Positions 9,013-18,227 of a stretch of 38,320 bases of DNA are shown here, one piece after another. The stretch is from positions 14,996-53,315 of the forward strand of contig NZWD01000033.1 in assembly GCA_002698225.1 (NCBI GenBank), written 5' to 3'. Origin of the DNA: Methanobacteriota archaeon (GTDB lineage: Archaea > Thermoplasmatota > Poseidoniia > Poseidoniales > Thalassarchaeaceae). The position numbers were made by a program, and so were the translations under genes. How positions within the stretch are numbered: position 1 is the first letter of the stretch; every line of letters starts with the position of its first letter. Under the pieces are notes generated by a model. The model searched no databases, had not been told where the DNA came from, and saw nothing but the letters and a program-made list of their open reading frames with translations.

Positions 9013-10248
9013 TTAAGCAGGCAATAGTCTGGCCCAGCCCTTCAGAGTTAGGAATGTTGCCAAGCTCTCAGGAACGGTAAACACATCACCAATAGAACCT
9101 TCAATCTCGCAGTCTAATACCCTTGCACGAACATCATCCTGTTTCAATTCTACATCAAAGGAACGCGTTGAACCTAGTGCCACACATTCAGACAAGGCAT
9201 CAAATGGGTCTGAACCATCAGGATTTAGTCTTTCTAATGGGAACTCAGTCACTCGGAGACCACACTTGCCATGTAAACTACCAATCCACCTAATGACTCG
9301 TTTTACATCTACTGTGACATTTTCATCAGTTTCACCAGCACCACCCAGCACCACTGCTGAATCGCCCTTCACAAGTTCCCAAAATGCTGCAGTTTGTTGT
9401 TCTCCGAATACCGTTAGTGATGTATCGGATTTTAACCTGTCAATCTTGGTATCATTTAGACATTGATCGGCAAGGCTGACAATTTTCTTTTTGGTAAATG
9501 ATTTGACTGTAGAATCGGGGCTACGGATTCTCTGTTTCATGACCGCATCAAGCTCCCCAAGTATTCGGTTTCCAATGTCTTTCTTTAGTGCGATATTTTG
9601 CAATTTATGGATTATTGTGTCGGTTCCATTCAACACTCTATCCCTCCATCCTCCGGAACCATTTCCAATTACTGCATTCACATTTATTCCCTCTCCGCGG
9701 ATATAATTCACTAATTGCCTACGAGCATTTGAGTCTAAGTGTAGATAGGATGGATCTCTCAGGTGTAAATGGAATCCACGATGCCCAGAGAATGCAACCT
9801 GTAGGTATTTTTCATCGAATCCAAACTCCGGCGAAAGGTAATCCGACCAGAGGCTCCATGCCTGTTCTTGGATTAGTTCAAGCATGCTGGGGAAGTCTCG
9901 ATCAGAAACTCCAGGGAGATGGTCTCCATCAAGGTCGAAAATTAAGTCGGCACCTTTCCAGTCCTTATCCAACATCTTTCTCTGTGAAGGGTCTGCATAA
10001 TATGCAGTACTGTGAAAACATGAATGTGGAGATTTAGTCTGAAGGTAATTGTGTAGGGAAGATTTGTCTGAAAATCCCCTGTGCCTATCTGGCGGTTTAT
10101 CACCCCAGGGAATGAACATCCATTCCCTTGATCTGAATCTAGGAGGTGTCCAAAGTGAGTCAGTAGAGAGTGAGTTATAGTACTCAGAAAACCTGACTGC
10201 GAAACGGCTCCAGCCCTCTGCCATGTAGTGATTGGGGGGTTGAGGCAA
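9013..10248 (-). CDS. priS: DNA primase catalytic (small) subunit PriS
   Basis: 411 aa; 'ADLIFDLDGDHLPG' catalytic acidic motif and 'VAFSGHRGFHLHLRD'. Confidence 0.92.
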   Translation of the reverse strand: MPQPPNHYMAEGWSRFAVRFSEYYNSLSTDSLWTPPRFRSREWMFIPWGDKPPDRHRGFSDKSSLHNYLQTKSPHSCFHSTAYYADPSQRKMLDKDWKGADLIFDLDGDHLPGVSDRDFPSMLELIQEQAWSLWSDYLSPEFGFDEKYLQVAFSGHRGFHLHLRDPSYLHLDSNARRQLVNYIRGEGINVNAVIGNGSGGWRDRVLNGTDTIIHKLQNIALKKDIGNRILGELDAVMKQRIRSPDSTVKSFTKKKIVSLADQCLNDTKIDRLKSDTSLTVFGEQQTAAFWELVKGDSAVVLGGAGETDENVTVDVKRVIRWIGSLHGKCGLRVTEFPLERLNPDGSDPFDALSECVALGSTRSFDVELKQDDVRARVLDCEIEGSIGDVFTVPESLATFLTLKGWARLLPA

Positions 10249-10258
10249 ATGAACTTGG

Positions 10259-10453
10259 CTAATCTAAATCAAGATTTACAATCTCTCGTCCATCGGTAGA
10301 AGGCTCTGCTCCGGTTAACTCGATATAGGCCTCCCAGCAAACATACTTGTCATCTAAGACGAGAGCTTCGGCGAATGTCATTGCCTTACCAGTATGAGAA
10401 CATACGGGCCCCAGTTGTCCGGTTGCCGTAGAGAGTTTCGATGCATCTGGCAT
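10259..10453 (-). CDS. Small uncharacterised protein upstream of priS
   Basis: 64 aa ORF ending 10 nt upstream of priS start, same strand. Confidence 0.5.
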   Translation of the reverse strand: MPDASKLSTATGQLGPVCSHTGKAMTFAEALVLDDKYVCWEAYIELTGAEPSTDGREIVNLDLD

Positions 10454-10549
10454 GACATGTCCACAATGCCGTGGCTATTGACTCTTACTTATGTGAAGTA
10501 CCGCTCCAGTAGGCGTTTAGTAGTAGCAATTACGCGACCCGATTATCAT

Positions 10550-11398
10550 ATGTTGATACGTATTGGCCATTCCCCCGATCCGGATGATGCATTCATGTTC
10601 CATGCAATGACAACTGGACTCATTGATACTGACGATAGGAGGTATGAACATTGCTTGTTAGATATAGAAACTCTCAATCAGAAGTCCATGGAAGGGGAGT
10701 TCGAAGTTTCTGCGGTCAGTATACATTCATACCCCAAGATTTCACATCATTATGCACTAACAAACTGTGGAGCTTCAATGGGAGAAGGTTACGGGCCGAT
10801 ACTGATTTCTAACAAATCATCTACTATTGAAGAAGCTACTAACTCAGTTATCGCCATTCCGGGTTTAGGGACTAGTGCATACCTAGGTCTACGTCTTGCA
10901 CTAGGAGATGTGAAAACTGCCATAGTCCCATTCGATGAAATCATACCATCACTACAAAGTGGAGAGTATGATTTTGGCGTAATTATTCACGAAGGTCAAC
11001 TAACATGGTCAGAATACGGCATGCACAATATTCTGGACTTAGGAGAATGGTGGAGAGATCGTACAGGCGGTCTTCCATTACCATTGGGGGGTAATATTGT
11101 GCGCAAGGATCTTGGAGAGGATCTGTGTTCCAATATAGCGGATGACATCAAACATAGCATCCTATATGCACTGGAAAACCCGGATTCAGCACTTGAGTTC
11201 GCAAAACAATGGGGCCGTGGAATCGATGACGATACCAATAGGAAATTCGTAGGAATGTATGTCAATTCTAGAACAATTGACTATGGTCCTGATGGTAGGG
11301 AGGCTGTACGAAGATTCCTTAGAGAGGGGCAGGAAATTGGATTAGTTGAGGAAACATTCGATGTTAGTTCGATAGTCTTCGTCGGGAGCGAATCATGA
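10550..11398 (+). CDS. mqnD: 1,4-dihydroxy-6-naphthoate synthase-like (futalosine menaquinone pathway)
   Basis: 'IGHSPDPDDAFMFHAMTTGLID' and periplasmic-binding-like fold sequence; start refined from 10394 to ATG 10550 (the longer form overlaps the 64-aa ORF). Confidence 0.87.
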   Translation: MLIRIGHSPDPDDAFMFHAMTTGLIDTDDRRYEHCLLDIETLNQKSMEGEFEVSAVSIHSYPKISHHYALTNCGASMGEGYGPILISNKSSTIEEATNSVIAIPGLGTSAYLGLRLALGDVKTAIVPFDEIIPSLQSGEYDFGVIIHEGQLTWSEYGMHNILDLGEWWRDRTGGLPLPLGGNIVRKDLGEDLCSNIADDIKHSILYALENPDSALEFAKQWGRGIDDDTNRKFVGMYVNSRTIDYGPDGREAVRRFLREGQEIGLVEETFDVSSIVFVGSES

Positions 11399-11871
11399 CA
11401 GAGAAGCCCGAAGTCAGTGAGTTTGGTTCTGTCGATCCAGCACCGCCTTCGGACAGTGGTAAGATTTCTGAATTTAGAGCAGTTATTTGCGACGAAAATG
11501 CGCGCATGTTCTTACGAATGAGAGCATTATTCGCATTGAGAAATTCTGGTGGCCCCGATGCTCTCGATGCACTGGCAGCAGCATTCTCTTCCAAGTCTGC
11601 ACTTCTCAAGCATGAAATTGCATATGTTATGGGCCAGATGCAGGATTCGTATGCAGTGCCTTATCTAATCGAACGACTAAATGATCATAATGAGGATCTA
11701 ATGGTTAGGCACGAAGCTGCAGAAGCTTTGGGAGCCATTGGGGATAGGACTGCCCTAGACACACTTTTTGCATTTAGAGACGATCCTGAGCCTGTAATCT
11801 CAGAGTCTTGCGAAGTCGCCATTGATTTACTAGAATGGGTAGATAGCAAGAGATTGAACTATGAGGATTAG
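11395..11871 (+). CDS. HEAT-repeat protein resembling one half of deoxyhypusine hydroxylase (candidate DOHH)
   Basis: 158 aa; 'FGSVDPAPPSDSG', 'MRALFALRNSGG', 'SALLKHEIAYVMGQMQD', 'LMVRHEAAEALGAIGD'; His73-Glu74 and His106-Glu107; ATGA overlap with mqnD. Confidence 0.75.
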   Translation: MTEKPEVSEFGSVDPAPPSDSGKISEFRAVICDENARMFLRMRALFALRNSGGPDALDALAAAFSSKSALLKHEIAYVMGQMQDSYAVPYLIERLNDHNEDLMVRHEAAEALGAIGDRTALDTLFAFRDDPEPVISESCEVAIDLLEWVDSKRLNYED

Positions 11872-12707
11872 TCTAGTTTTGCCCATTCAACGCCCCCTCT
11901 GACGCCACATACCAAGTCGAGGTAGAGTTCCAATCCACGTTCAGCATCAGTATCTAATCGGTTACAGACCTCTGTAGAATAGTAGTTATCCAGTCTTGTA
12001 GTAGACAGTCCAACAGTGGATGATGCATCATCAATAACACGACTCCTCCAAGTGATGTCCTGTTCGAATTTATCCAATTGATTAGTCATGTCTGAGTGAG
12101 CTCTAATCAAAAATCTAGGGTCAGTATCCTTCCTAGCAGCGAAGACCCCGAATACCATCGGAAGGCCTGTCATCTTGGTCCATTCGGCGGCTAGATCCAT
12201 AACAACAAGCTCGGGATTTGTTTTCGACTCCAGAAGTGCTCTATCTCCGATGATGAGTGCCCCATCGCACTCGGCCATCATCTCACCGAGATCTGGTGCC
12301 ATCTCAACACGTCGAGGATCTAGCCCTTTCTCATCCAGAATCCAATCTAGTAACTGTCTAGAAGATGATGAGTCAGTAGGTACTGCAATATCGCGCATGG
12401 AATCCAATGTCCTGTTACCAAATATCAGTACAGAACCAGTACTACCTCTGCCTACGATTGCTAGATCCGGTAGGAGTAGCAGTTCGTCTGTGTGTTTGGC
12501 ATAGTCCGCAGTCGGAATGGGAGCTGTGACGCAATCACGTCTGATTACATGTCCACAAAGCCACGATGGAGGTGCTGAGAATACCTTCCACCTGTCAGAA
12601 ATCCCGTTGAAGACGGGATCGCAATTACAGAAAGAAACACGCCCCAAAACATCCGTCCAACTCAAGATATCACCCACTAGAAATTGGTAGAGAAATGCTG
12701 GAGTCAT
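11868..12707 (-). CDS. mqnA: Chorismate dehydratase-like MqnA (futalosine pathway)
   Basis: 'LGRVSFCNCDPVF', 'LLLLPDLAIVGRGSTGSVLIF', 'CDGALIIGDRALL'; start uncertain, ORF open to 12776. Confidence 0.85.
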   Translation of the reverse strand: MTPAFLYQFLVGDILSWTDVLGRVSFCNCDPVFNGISDRWKVFSAPPSWLCGHVIRRDCVTAPIPTADYAKHTDELLLLPDLAIVGRGSTGSVLIFGNRTLDSMRDIAVPTDSSSSRQLLDWILDEKGLDPRRVEMAPDLGEMMAECDGALIIGDRALLESKTNPELVVMDLAAEWTKMTGLPMVFGVFAARKDTDPRFLIRAHSDMTNQLDKFEQDITWRSRVIDDASSTVGLSTTRLDNYYSTEVCNRLDTDAERGLELYLDLVCGVRGGVEWAKLD

Positions 12708-13857
12708 CAAATTCAACTTCAATGAATTCGTCGTATGTTGAGTTACGTCGAACGGGAGTTGAGTTTGTTGACTCAATCAGCCTTAACAAACCCCTCTCAG
12801 GCGTATCTAGCCTTGTTGTACTGCCAGCATCGTGCATTATCTCCTCGTGGCCAACAGTGCCGTCTATGTCATCAGCACCCGCGTTGAGACATATGGAAGA
12901 TAGATGATCGCCGAGATTCATTCTGTAAGCCTTGATGTGAGGGATGTTATCGAGCATCAATCGAGATACAGCAATCATCCTGACGACCTCACTTGAAGTA
13001 GCTAATTGTGCTTCAGGTAATCGGGAATGATCAGGGAGGAATGGGTATGGGACGAAGCACTGGAAACCACCTGAAGAGTCTTGTTGTTCACGAATTCTAA
13101 TCAAATGATGGATTCTATCGGATATGGATTCAACTGTACCGAATAACATTGTACAATTTGAACGAATTCCGATTTCGTGAGCTGTGGCGTGAACCTGCAA
13201 ATACTCATCGGATGACTCTTTACCACGGCAGATTCTATCTCTGACTGAGTCGACTAGAATCTCGGCACCTCCACCTGGTATCGAGTCTAGTCCAGCATCA
13301 CGCAATGTACGGAGTGTTTGTTCGATGGAGATGCCGGACCTTTTCGAAATGTGTATGATTTCTATTGCGGTTAGTGACTTAATGTGAATCCATGGGAACT
13401 CACCCTTGATGGCTGAGTATATCTCTGCATAGTGATCAACTTTCCAATCAGGATGAAGACCTCCAACAGAATGAACCTCATCGATATGTGTTGCCATTGG
13501 AGCAATCCTCTGAATAAACTCTTCAGTAGAAACTTCGTATGCATCAGAATGTTTGGAGCCTTTACGAAATGCACAGAACCTACAAGCAAGAACACAGATG
13601 TTGGTAGTATTAACATGCAAATTTCGATTGTAGAACACATTGTCACCAAATCGTGCATATTTGACCATATTTGCTAGAGAACTGATCCCCAATAGAGAAG
13701 GTTCGTTCATGAGATTAATTCCGTCCTCAGCAGATAACCTTCCCGTGTAGATTAATCTGTCCAAACAAGTAGTGAGTAGAGTGTTACTAGATACTGATAT
13801 AGGGACTTCAATAGATGATAGTCGCTCGCGCCAATCAGCGTTCTCACTCATTGACAC
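12670..13857 (-). CDS. mqnE: Radical SAM aminodeoxyfutalosine synthase (MqnE-like)
   Basis: 395 aa; 'NLHVNTTNICVLACRFCAFRKG' CxxxCxxC, 'EVHSVGGLHPDWKVDHY', 'IHIKSLTAIEI', 'GADDIDGTVGHEEI'. Confidence 0.85.
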   Translation of the reverse strand: MSMSENADWRERLSSIEVPISVSSNTLLTTCLDRLIYTGRLSAEDGINLMNEPSLLGISSLANMVKYARFGDNVFYNRNLHVNTTNICVLACRFCAFRKGSKHSDAYEVSTEEFIQRIAPMATHIDEVHSVGGLHPDWKVDHYAEIYSAIKGEFPWIHIKSLTAIEIIHISKRSGISIEQTLRTLRDAGLDSIPGGGAEILVDSVRDRICRGKESSDEYLQVHATAHEIGIRSNCTMLFGTVESISDRIHHLIRIREQQDSSGGFQCFVPYPFLPDHSRLPEAQLATSSEVVRMIAVSRLMLDNIPHIKAYRMNLGDHLSSICLNAGADDIDGTVGHEEIMHDAGSTTRLDTPERGLLRLIESTNSTPVRRNSTYDEFIEVEFDDSSISLPISSG

Positions 13858-13953
13858 ACCTCTGAATATATGCTAGGAGCCATGCGATTTGAACCCGACT
13901 ATCGCACCCCTTCCTTGAGTGTGCCCGCTGGAAACCATCAATAGCCAAACTCC

Positions 13954-14802
13954 GTGTTTGCACACATGGGCATGCGCACTCGAGGTATGGGGCTTGATGT
14001 CGAAGCACTCCAAGACATGGCTCGTAGATGCAGAGTCAGTATAGTGAAGATGACTCATGCTGCTAAATCAGGCCACCCTGGAGGCTCTCTGTCTTCCATA
14101 GACCTGTTATCGGGTTTGTATGGGACACAGATGAGAATTGATTCAGATGATTCGGATTGGTCCGATAGGGACCGATTCATCATGAGTAAGGGGCACGCTA
14201 GCCCTGCAGTCTATTCCATACTACACGAGGTCGGATATATCAGCCTAGAAGACATGATGTCCTTCAGAGAACTTGGTTCTGTATGCCAAGGTCATGTTGA
14301 CATGAAGTGGACTGATGGTGTTGATTTCTCAGCCGGGAGTTTGGGAATGGGTCTATCATTTGGGATTGGATGTGCTTTAGCAGCTAGAATGGACAATAGC
14401 GATAGAAATGTTTGGGTTATGTTAGGTGATGGAGAGATACAGGAAGGCGAGGTGTGGGAGGCCTTCATGGCTGCAGACTTCCACTCGATTGGTAATCTCA
14501 AGGTCATTATTGATAGGAATCGAATACAAAACGATGATTTCGTTCATCTACAGATGGAAGTTGGAGATGTCGTATCAAAGCTCGAATCGTTCGGCTGGGA
14601 TGTAATTGAAATCGACGGTCATTCAATGGTGGATGTAGTCAGGGCCTTAGACTGGGCTAATTCCCATGATAGTGGTCCAGTCGCGATTGTTGCTAACACT
14701 GTCAAAGGCAAAGGGGTATCTTTCATGGAGGATAATCCTGCATTCCATGGCAAAGCTCCAGATGATGAGGAGCTCCGTCAGGCTCTGGAGGAGTTGAAAT
14801 GA
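13954..14802 (+). CDS. Transketolase, N-terminal subunit
   Basis: 'MTHAAKSGHPGGSLSSIDLLSGLYG', ThDP motif 'VMLGDGEIQEGEVWEAFMAADFHSIGNLKVIIDRN'; GTG start in track, internal ATGs possible. Confidence 0.92.
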   Translation: MFAHMGMRTRGMGLDVEALQDMARRCRVSIVKMTHAAKSGHPGGSLSSIDLLSGLYGTQMRIDSDDSDWSDRDRFIMSKGHASPAVYSILHEVGYISLEDMMSFRELGSVCQGHVDMKWTDGVDFSAGSLGMGLSFGIGCALAARMDNSDRNVWVMLGDGEIQEGEVWEAFMAADFHSIGNLKVIIDRNRIQNDDFVHLQMEVGDVVSKLESFGWDVIEIDGHSMVDVVRALDWANSHDSGPVAIVANTVKGKGVSFMEDNPAFHGKAPDDEELRQALEELK

Positions 14803-15746
14803 GTGCTCCTTCCTCAGGCGGTGCTTCTCGAGATGGATATGGGAAGGGCCTCCTAAGACTCGCCTCGGATCCCCGAGTAGTAGTGCTTGAAGCGGATCTG
14901 GGTAAGTCAACCAAATCCTGTCACTTCAGAGCAGAGTACCCTTCTAGATCATTCTCTATGGGGATTGCTGAACAGAACATGATGCTGGTCGCAGCCGGCA
15001 TGGCAGCGTCTGGTAAAATCCCATTTGCCAGTACATTCGCAATTTTCACCGAGCGGGCCTTTGAACAAGTAAGAAATGGAGTTGCTAGGCCTGAATTGAC
15101 AGTCCATATCTGTGGCAGTCATGGAGGAATCCACACTGGGACTGACGGTAGTAGCGCTCAGTCCATTGAGGATTTAGCAATATACAGGACAATTCCCGGT
15201 ATGACCGTAATTCATCCATCAGACGATTTGTCTGCAGAAGAGTTGACTGTGCAGTTACTAGATCACAAAGCCCCGTCATACATGAGAACAGCGAGAAATA
15301 AAACCCCGAGAATCTATAATGAGAGTTCAGTGACCGAATTGAGGATAGGCAAAGGGGCCTTAATTAAGGAAGGAAATGATGTATGCATTCTCGCATGTGG
15401 CGTAATGGTGAACGAGTCATTAGTCGCCGCAGGATTACTATCCGAAGAAGGCGTTAGTGCTTCAGTGGTAGATATGCATACTCTGAAACCATTGGATACT
15501 ACTCTAATTGACGATTGTATCACTAGATGCGGGTGTCTGGTGACTGCTGAAGATCATTCTGTAATCGGTGGCCTAGGAGGGGCTGTAGCGGAGTACATTG
15601 CTACTACCAGATCAGCACCATTGGAGATGGTAGGTGTAGCAGATAAATTTGGGCAAAGTGGTGGTTCTTCCGAATTGATGAATATCATGGGCCTGACGGC
15701 TAATGATATCGTTGCGGCCGCACATAGGTCAATCTCTCGGAAATAG
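14799..15746 (+). CDS. Transketolase, C-terminal subunit
   Basis: 315 aa; 'FSMGIAEQNMMLVAAGMAASGKIPFASTFAIF', 'HSVIGGLGGAVAEY'; 4-nt overlap with the N-terminal subunit. Confidence 0.92.
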   Translation: MSAPSSGGASRDGYGKGLLRLASDPRVVVLEADLGKSTKSCHFRAEYPSRSFSMGIAEQNMMLVAAGMAASGKIPFASTFAIFTERAFEQVRNGVARPELTVHICGSHGGIHTGTDGSSAQSIEDLAIYRTIPGMTVIHPSDDLSAEELTVQLLDHKAPSYMRTARNKTPRIYNESSVTELRIGKGALIKEGNDVCILACGVMVNESLVAAGLLSEEGVSASVVDMHTLKPLDTTLIDDCITRCGCLVTAEDHSVIGGLGGAVAEYIATTRSAPLEMVGVADKFGQSGGSSELMNIMGLTANDIVAAAHRSISRK

Positions 15747-15776
15747 CGTTACTGTCGTATTGGTAGCGTTTGATTC

Positions 15777-16652
15777 ATGAATGATTGCCAATGGCAGACT
15801 GTTGTGAGTGACGCCGAGAGAGTCAAGGGCTTGCTTGACGGAACAGTTGATCCGTCCGAATTAGAAGATGATCCTGAGCTTTATTCACTAGCTGAGAGAA
15901 TATATGGTAGAGAGGCTCTGGATGAGATGGGGATCTCAGCTCCAGTTGTACCAACAAATAATTTCGATGACCCGGAATCCTCGAATGGTAACAATCTCGA
16001 AGTGGAGCTACCTGACGAACCTGAATTAGATGTAAATCCTGATTCCGGTACAATATCAAACGGCTCTAAGATTCCATTACTGGCTGGTCTACTTGGACTG
16101 ATGATAGTGGGGCTAAATGTCGTAGTAGGCATCGGAGCAGTTGTGGAGTTATGTGAAAATCCTCCCGAAGAGATACCTATCGAATTCAATACAATGGCGA
16201 GCTTGCAAGAAGGAGTACTACATGTGACATGGACAATTACGAATATGGATCCCGCTCACAACTATTCTGTGGAGTGGACAATTTCTGAGGAGGGTTCACA
16301 ACTAGTAGTCGATTCCGGTAGTTTCGTCTGGGCTTCTCAGGATACCTACATCCACTCTGAGAACGCAATGATTGAACAATCACCTTGGTGTTATATCTCC
16401 ACATTGTACGAGAACGGCACTGATATTGCAGTATCTAACGACTGTGAGGCTCAAGAAGTCATGAAGGCAATGGCTCAGTCTGACTCTGAAGATGTCTATT
16501 GCGAAGACAATACTAGGTTATTATGGAGTGAAATGAGTGAATATGAGAATATTGAATCTTGGGCTCCAGCAGGAACAGGAGAATTGCTTGACGGAGCACT
16601 CCTAATGCTGTTCGCAATGATTGCATTCTCTGGACTGAGGCGCAAGGCGTGA
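15777..16652 (+). CDS. Uncharacterised membrane-anchored protein, N-terminal helical region + central TM + C-terminal TM
   Basis: 291 aa; hydrophobic 'IPLLAGLLGLMIVGLNVVVGIGAVV' and C-terminal 'LLDGALLMLFAMIAFSGLRRKA'. Confidence 0.6.
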   Translation: MNDCQWQTVVSDAERVKGLLDGTVDPSELEDDPELYSLAERIYGREALDEMGISAPVVPTNNFDDPESSNGNNLEVELPDEPELDVNPDSGTISNGSKIPLLAGLLGLMIVGLNVVVGIGAVVELCENPPEEIPIEFNTMASLQEGVLHVTWTITNMDPAHNYSVEWTISEEGSQLVVDSGSFVWASQDTYIHSENAMIEQSPWCYISTLYENGTDIAVSNDCEAQEVMKAMAQSDSEDVYCEDNTRLLWSEMSEYENIESWAPAGTGELLDGALLMLFAMIAFSGLRRKA

Positions 16653-16659
16653 AATCAGC

Positions 16660-18213
16660 TCAATACATTCTGGCGATATGTTGCCTACGGGTGGTGGGAT
16701 TACCTGTAATTGCGCAAGGTACAGGGTCGGGGAACGGCATATCGGCATCGCCTAGCAAGGTCAGGCCGGTGGACTTCTCAAGAGCCTCAGCATCAGAGTC
16801 AGAGCCATCAAAGGCCAACTCGTAAATCAGTCCGTCCTGAATCGGTTCTTTCAATACCGAATTCCCATTTTCATCCTTGATGAATCCAGGGAACGCACAT
16901 ACCAATCCGTCTGCAACTTTCTTGGCTCTTGAGCGTAATTCAGAAGAAATTGTCTCGAGAAGTTGTTGTGCTGAATCAACAAATCCATCCAGTGCAATCT
17001 GTTGTTTTCCTCCGGTCCTGGCAGATACAAGACTAGATTTGGATTCCAAGTCTCTAGGGCCTATCTCAACTCTTAGTGGAACGCCCTTGATTTCCCAATC
17101 GAAATGCTTGGCGCCTGGCCTTAAATCACGATCATCAACATGAACTCGGAATCCCGCGGAGCGTAATTGTTCGTCTAATTCATAGACTGATGTCAGAACA
17201 TTTGGATTCACATGTTGGGCGATAGGCATAATCACAATCTGGATTGGTGCAATTGATGGTGGCATTACTAACCCGTAGTCATCACCGTGCATACCAACTA
17301 CGGCGCCCAATAATCTCTCAGACATTCCAAATGTAGTTTGGTGACATGGCTTAGTATTGCCATCAGGATCCTCAAAGGTCAAGTCAAAGGCCTCAGCCCA
17401 CTGATCTTTGTAGTGATGGTAAGTCGCAACCTGCAAAGTTCGCCCATTAGGCATGATTACATCAGCGGCCTTTGTGAACCAAGCACCTGGAAATGTATCC
17501 CACACGGGCCTCTTAGAAACCAGACTCGGTAGGCACAGGTCATGGAGTATTGATTGCACCATCTGGGCATCCTCCTCAATCTGGGCATCGGCACCCTCCT
17601 TGTCGGCATGAACTGTGTGCGCCTCAAAGAAGTGTATTTCTCGAACCCGAATGAAAGAACGTGTCTGCTTGGTCTCGTATCTGAAGGTGTTAACTATCTG
17701 AAATGTCTTCAAGGGTAAATCAGCATGACTTCTGATCCATAGCGCGAACATAGTGTACATGGGGGTCTCTGATGTTGGCCTGAGGAACATTGGGATTTCT
17801 AGTTCGTTCTCACCGCCTTTAGTTACCCAATAAACTTCCTTCTTGAAGCCCGATTCTTCATCTTCTATACGAAGTTCGGAAGGATCGACCCCTGCAGCTC
17901 TAGCGGCCTTCAATCTAGAAACGAGTCGGTTCTCCTTCTCCAACAAATCCTCTGGGACCAATAGGGGGAAGCGATGCTCATGATGTCCTGTACGAGCCAT
18001 CTCCCTTCTTGCAATTCCATCAATCAGGTTCATCGACTTCAAGCCATAGGGCTTCCATACATCCATGCCCTTAATCGGGTATCTCTTGTCAACGAGATCT
18101 GCAATCTCAACTATTGCTGGATACCATGCATTGAATTCCGACTTACTGGGGATTCCCCGCTTGGCCTTCTTCGGACTACTCACAACTGATACCGAAGGTG
18201 AGGTGTGCTTCAA
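16660..18213 (-). CDS. proS: Prolyl-tRNA synthetase (archaeal/eukaryal type)
   Basis: 517 aa; 'FLRPTSETPMYTMFALWIRSHADLPLKTFQIVNTFRYE', 'QTTFGMSERLLGAVVGMHGDDYGLVMPP'. Confidence 0.95.
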   Translation of the reverse strand: MKHTSPSVSVVSSPKKAKRGIPSKSEFNAWYPAIVEIADLVDKRYPIKGMDVWKPYGLKSMNLIDGIARREMARTGHHEHRFPLLVPEDLLEKENRLVSRLKAARAAGVDPSELRIEDEESGFKKEVYWVTKGGENELEIPMFLRPTSETPMYTMFALWIRSHADLPLKTFQIVNTFRYETKQTRSFIRVREIHFFEAHTVHADKEGADAQIEEDAQMVQSILHDLCLPSLVSKRPVWDTFPGAWFTKAADVIMPNGRTLQVATYHHYKDQWAEAFDLTFEDPDGNTKPCHQTTFGMSERLLGAVVGMHGDDYGLVMPPSIAPIQIVIMPIAQHVNPNVLTSVYELDEQLRSAGFRVHVDDRDLRPGAKHFDWEIKGVPLRVEIGPRDLESKSSLVSARTGGKQQIALDGFVDSAQQLLETISSELRSRAKKVADGLVCAFPGFIKDENGNSVLKEPIQDGLIYELAFDGSDSDAEALEKSTGLTLLGDADMPFPDPVPCAITGNPTTRRQHIARMY

Positions 18214-18227
18214 TGTAATGCCGAAGT

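Noticed and set aside
10394-10549. 52-residue N-terminal extension of the mqnD ORF
   Set aside because: Overlaps the divergent 64-aa ORF; MqnD homology begins at MLIRIGHSPDPDDAF (10550).
13873-13960. tRNA-like signal on the minus strand (B-box-like GGGTTCAAATC near 13885-13900)
   Set aside because: T-stem positions do not pair properly, no matching acceptor stem was found, and the local dyad (TGCGAT...ATCGCA, 12-nt loop) does not fit a cloverleaf.
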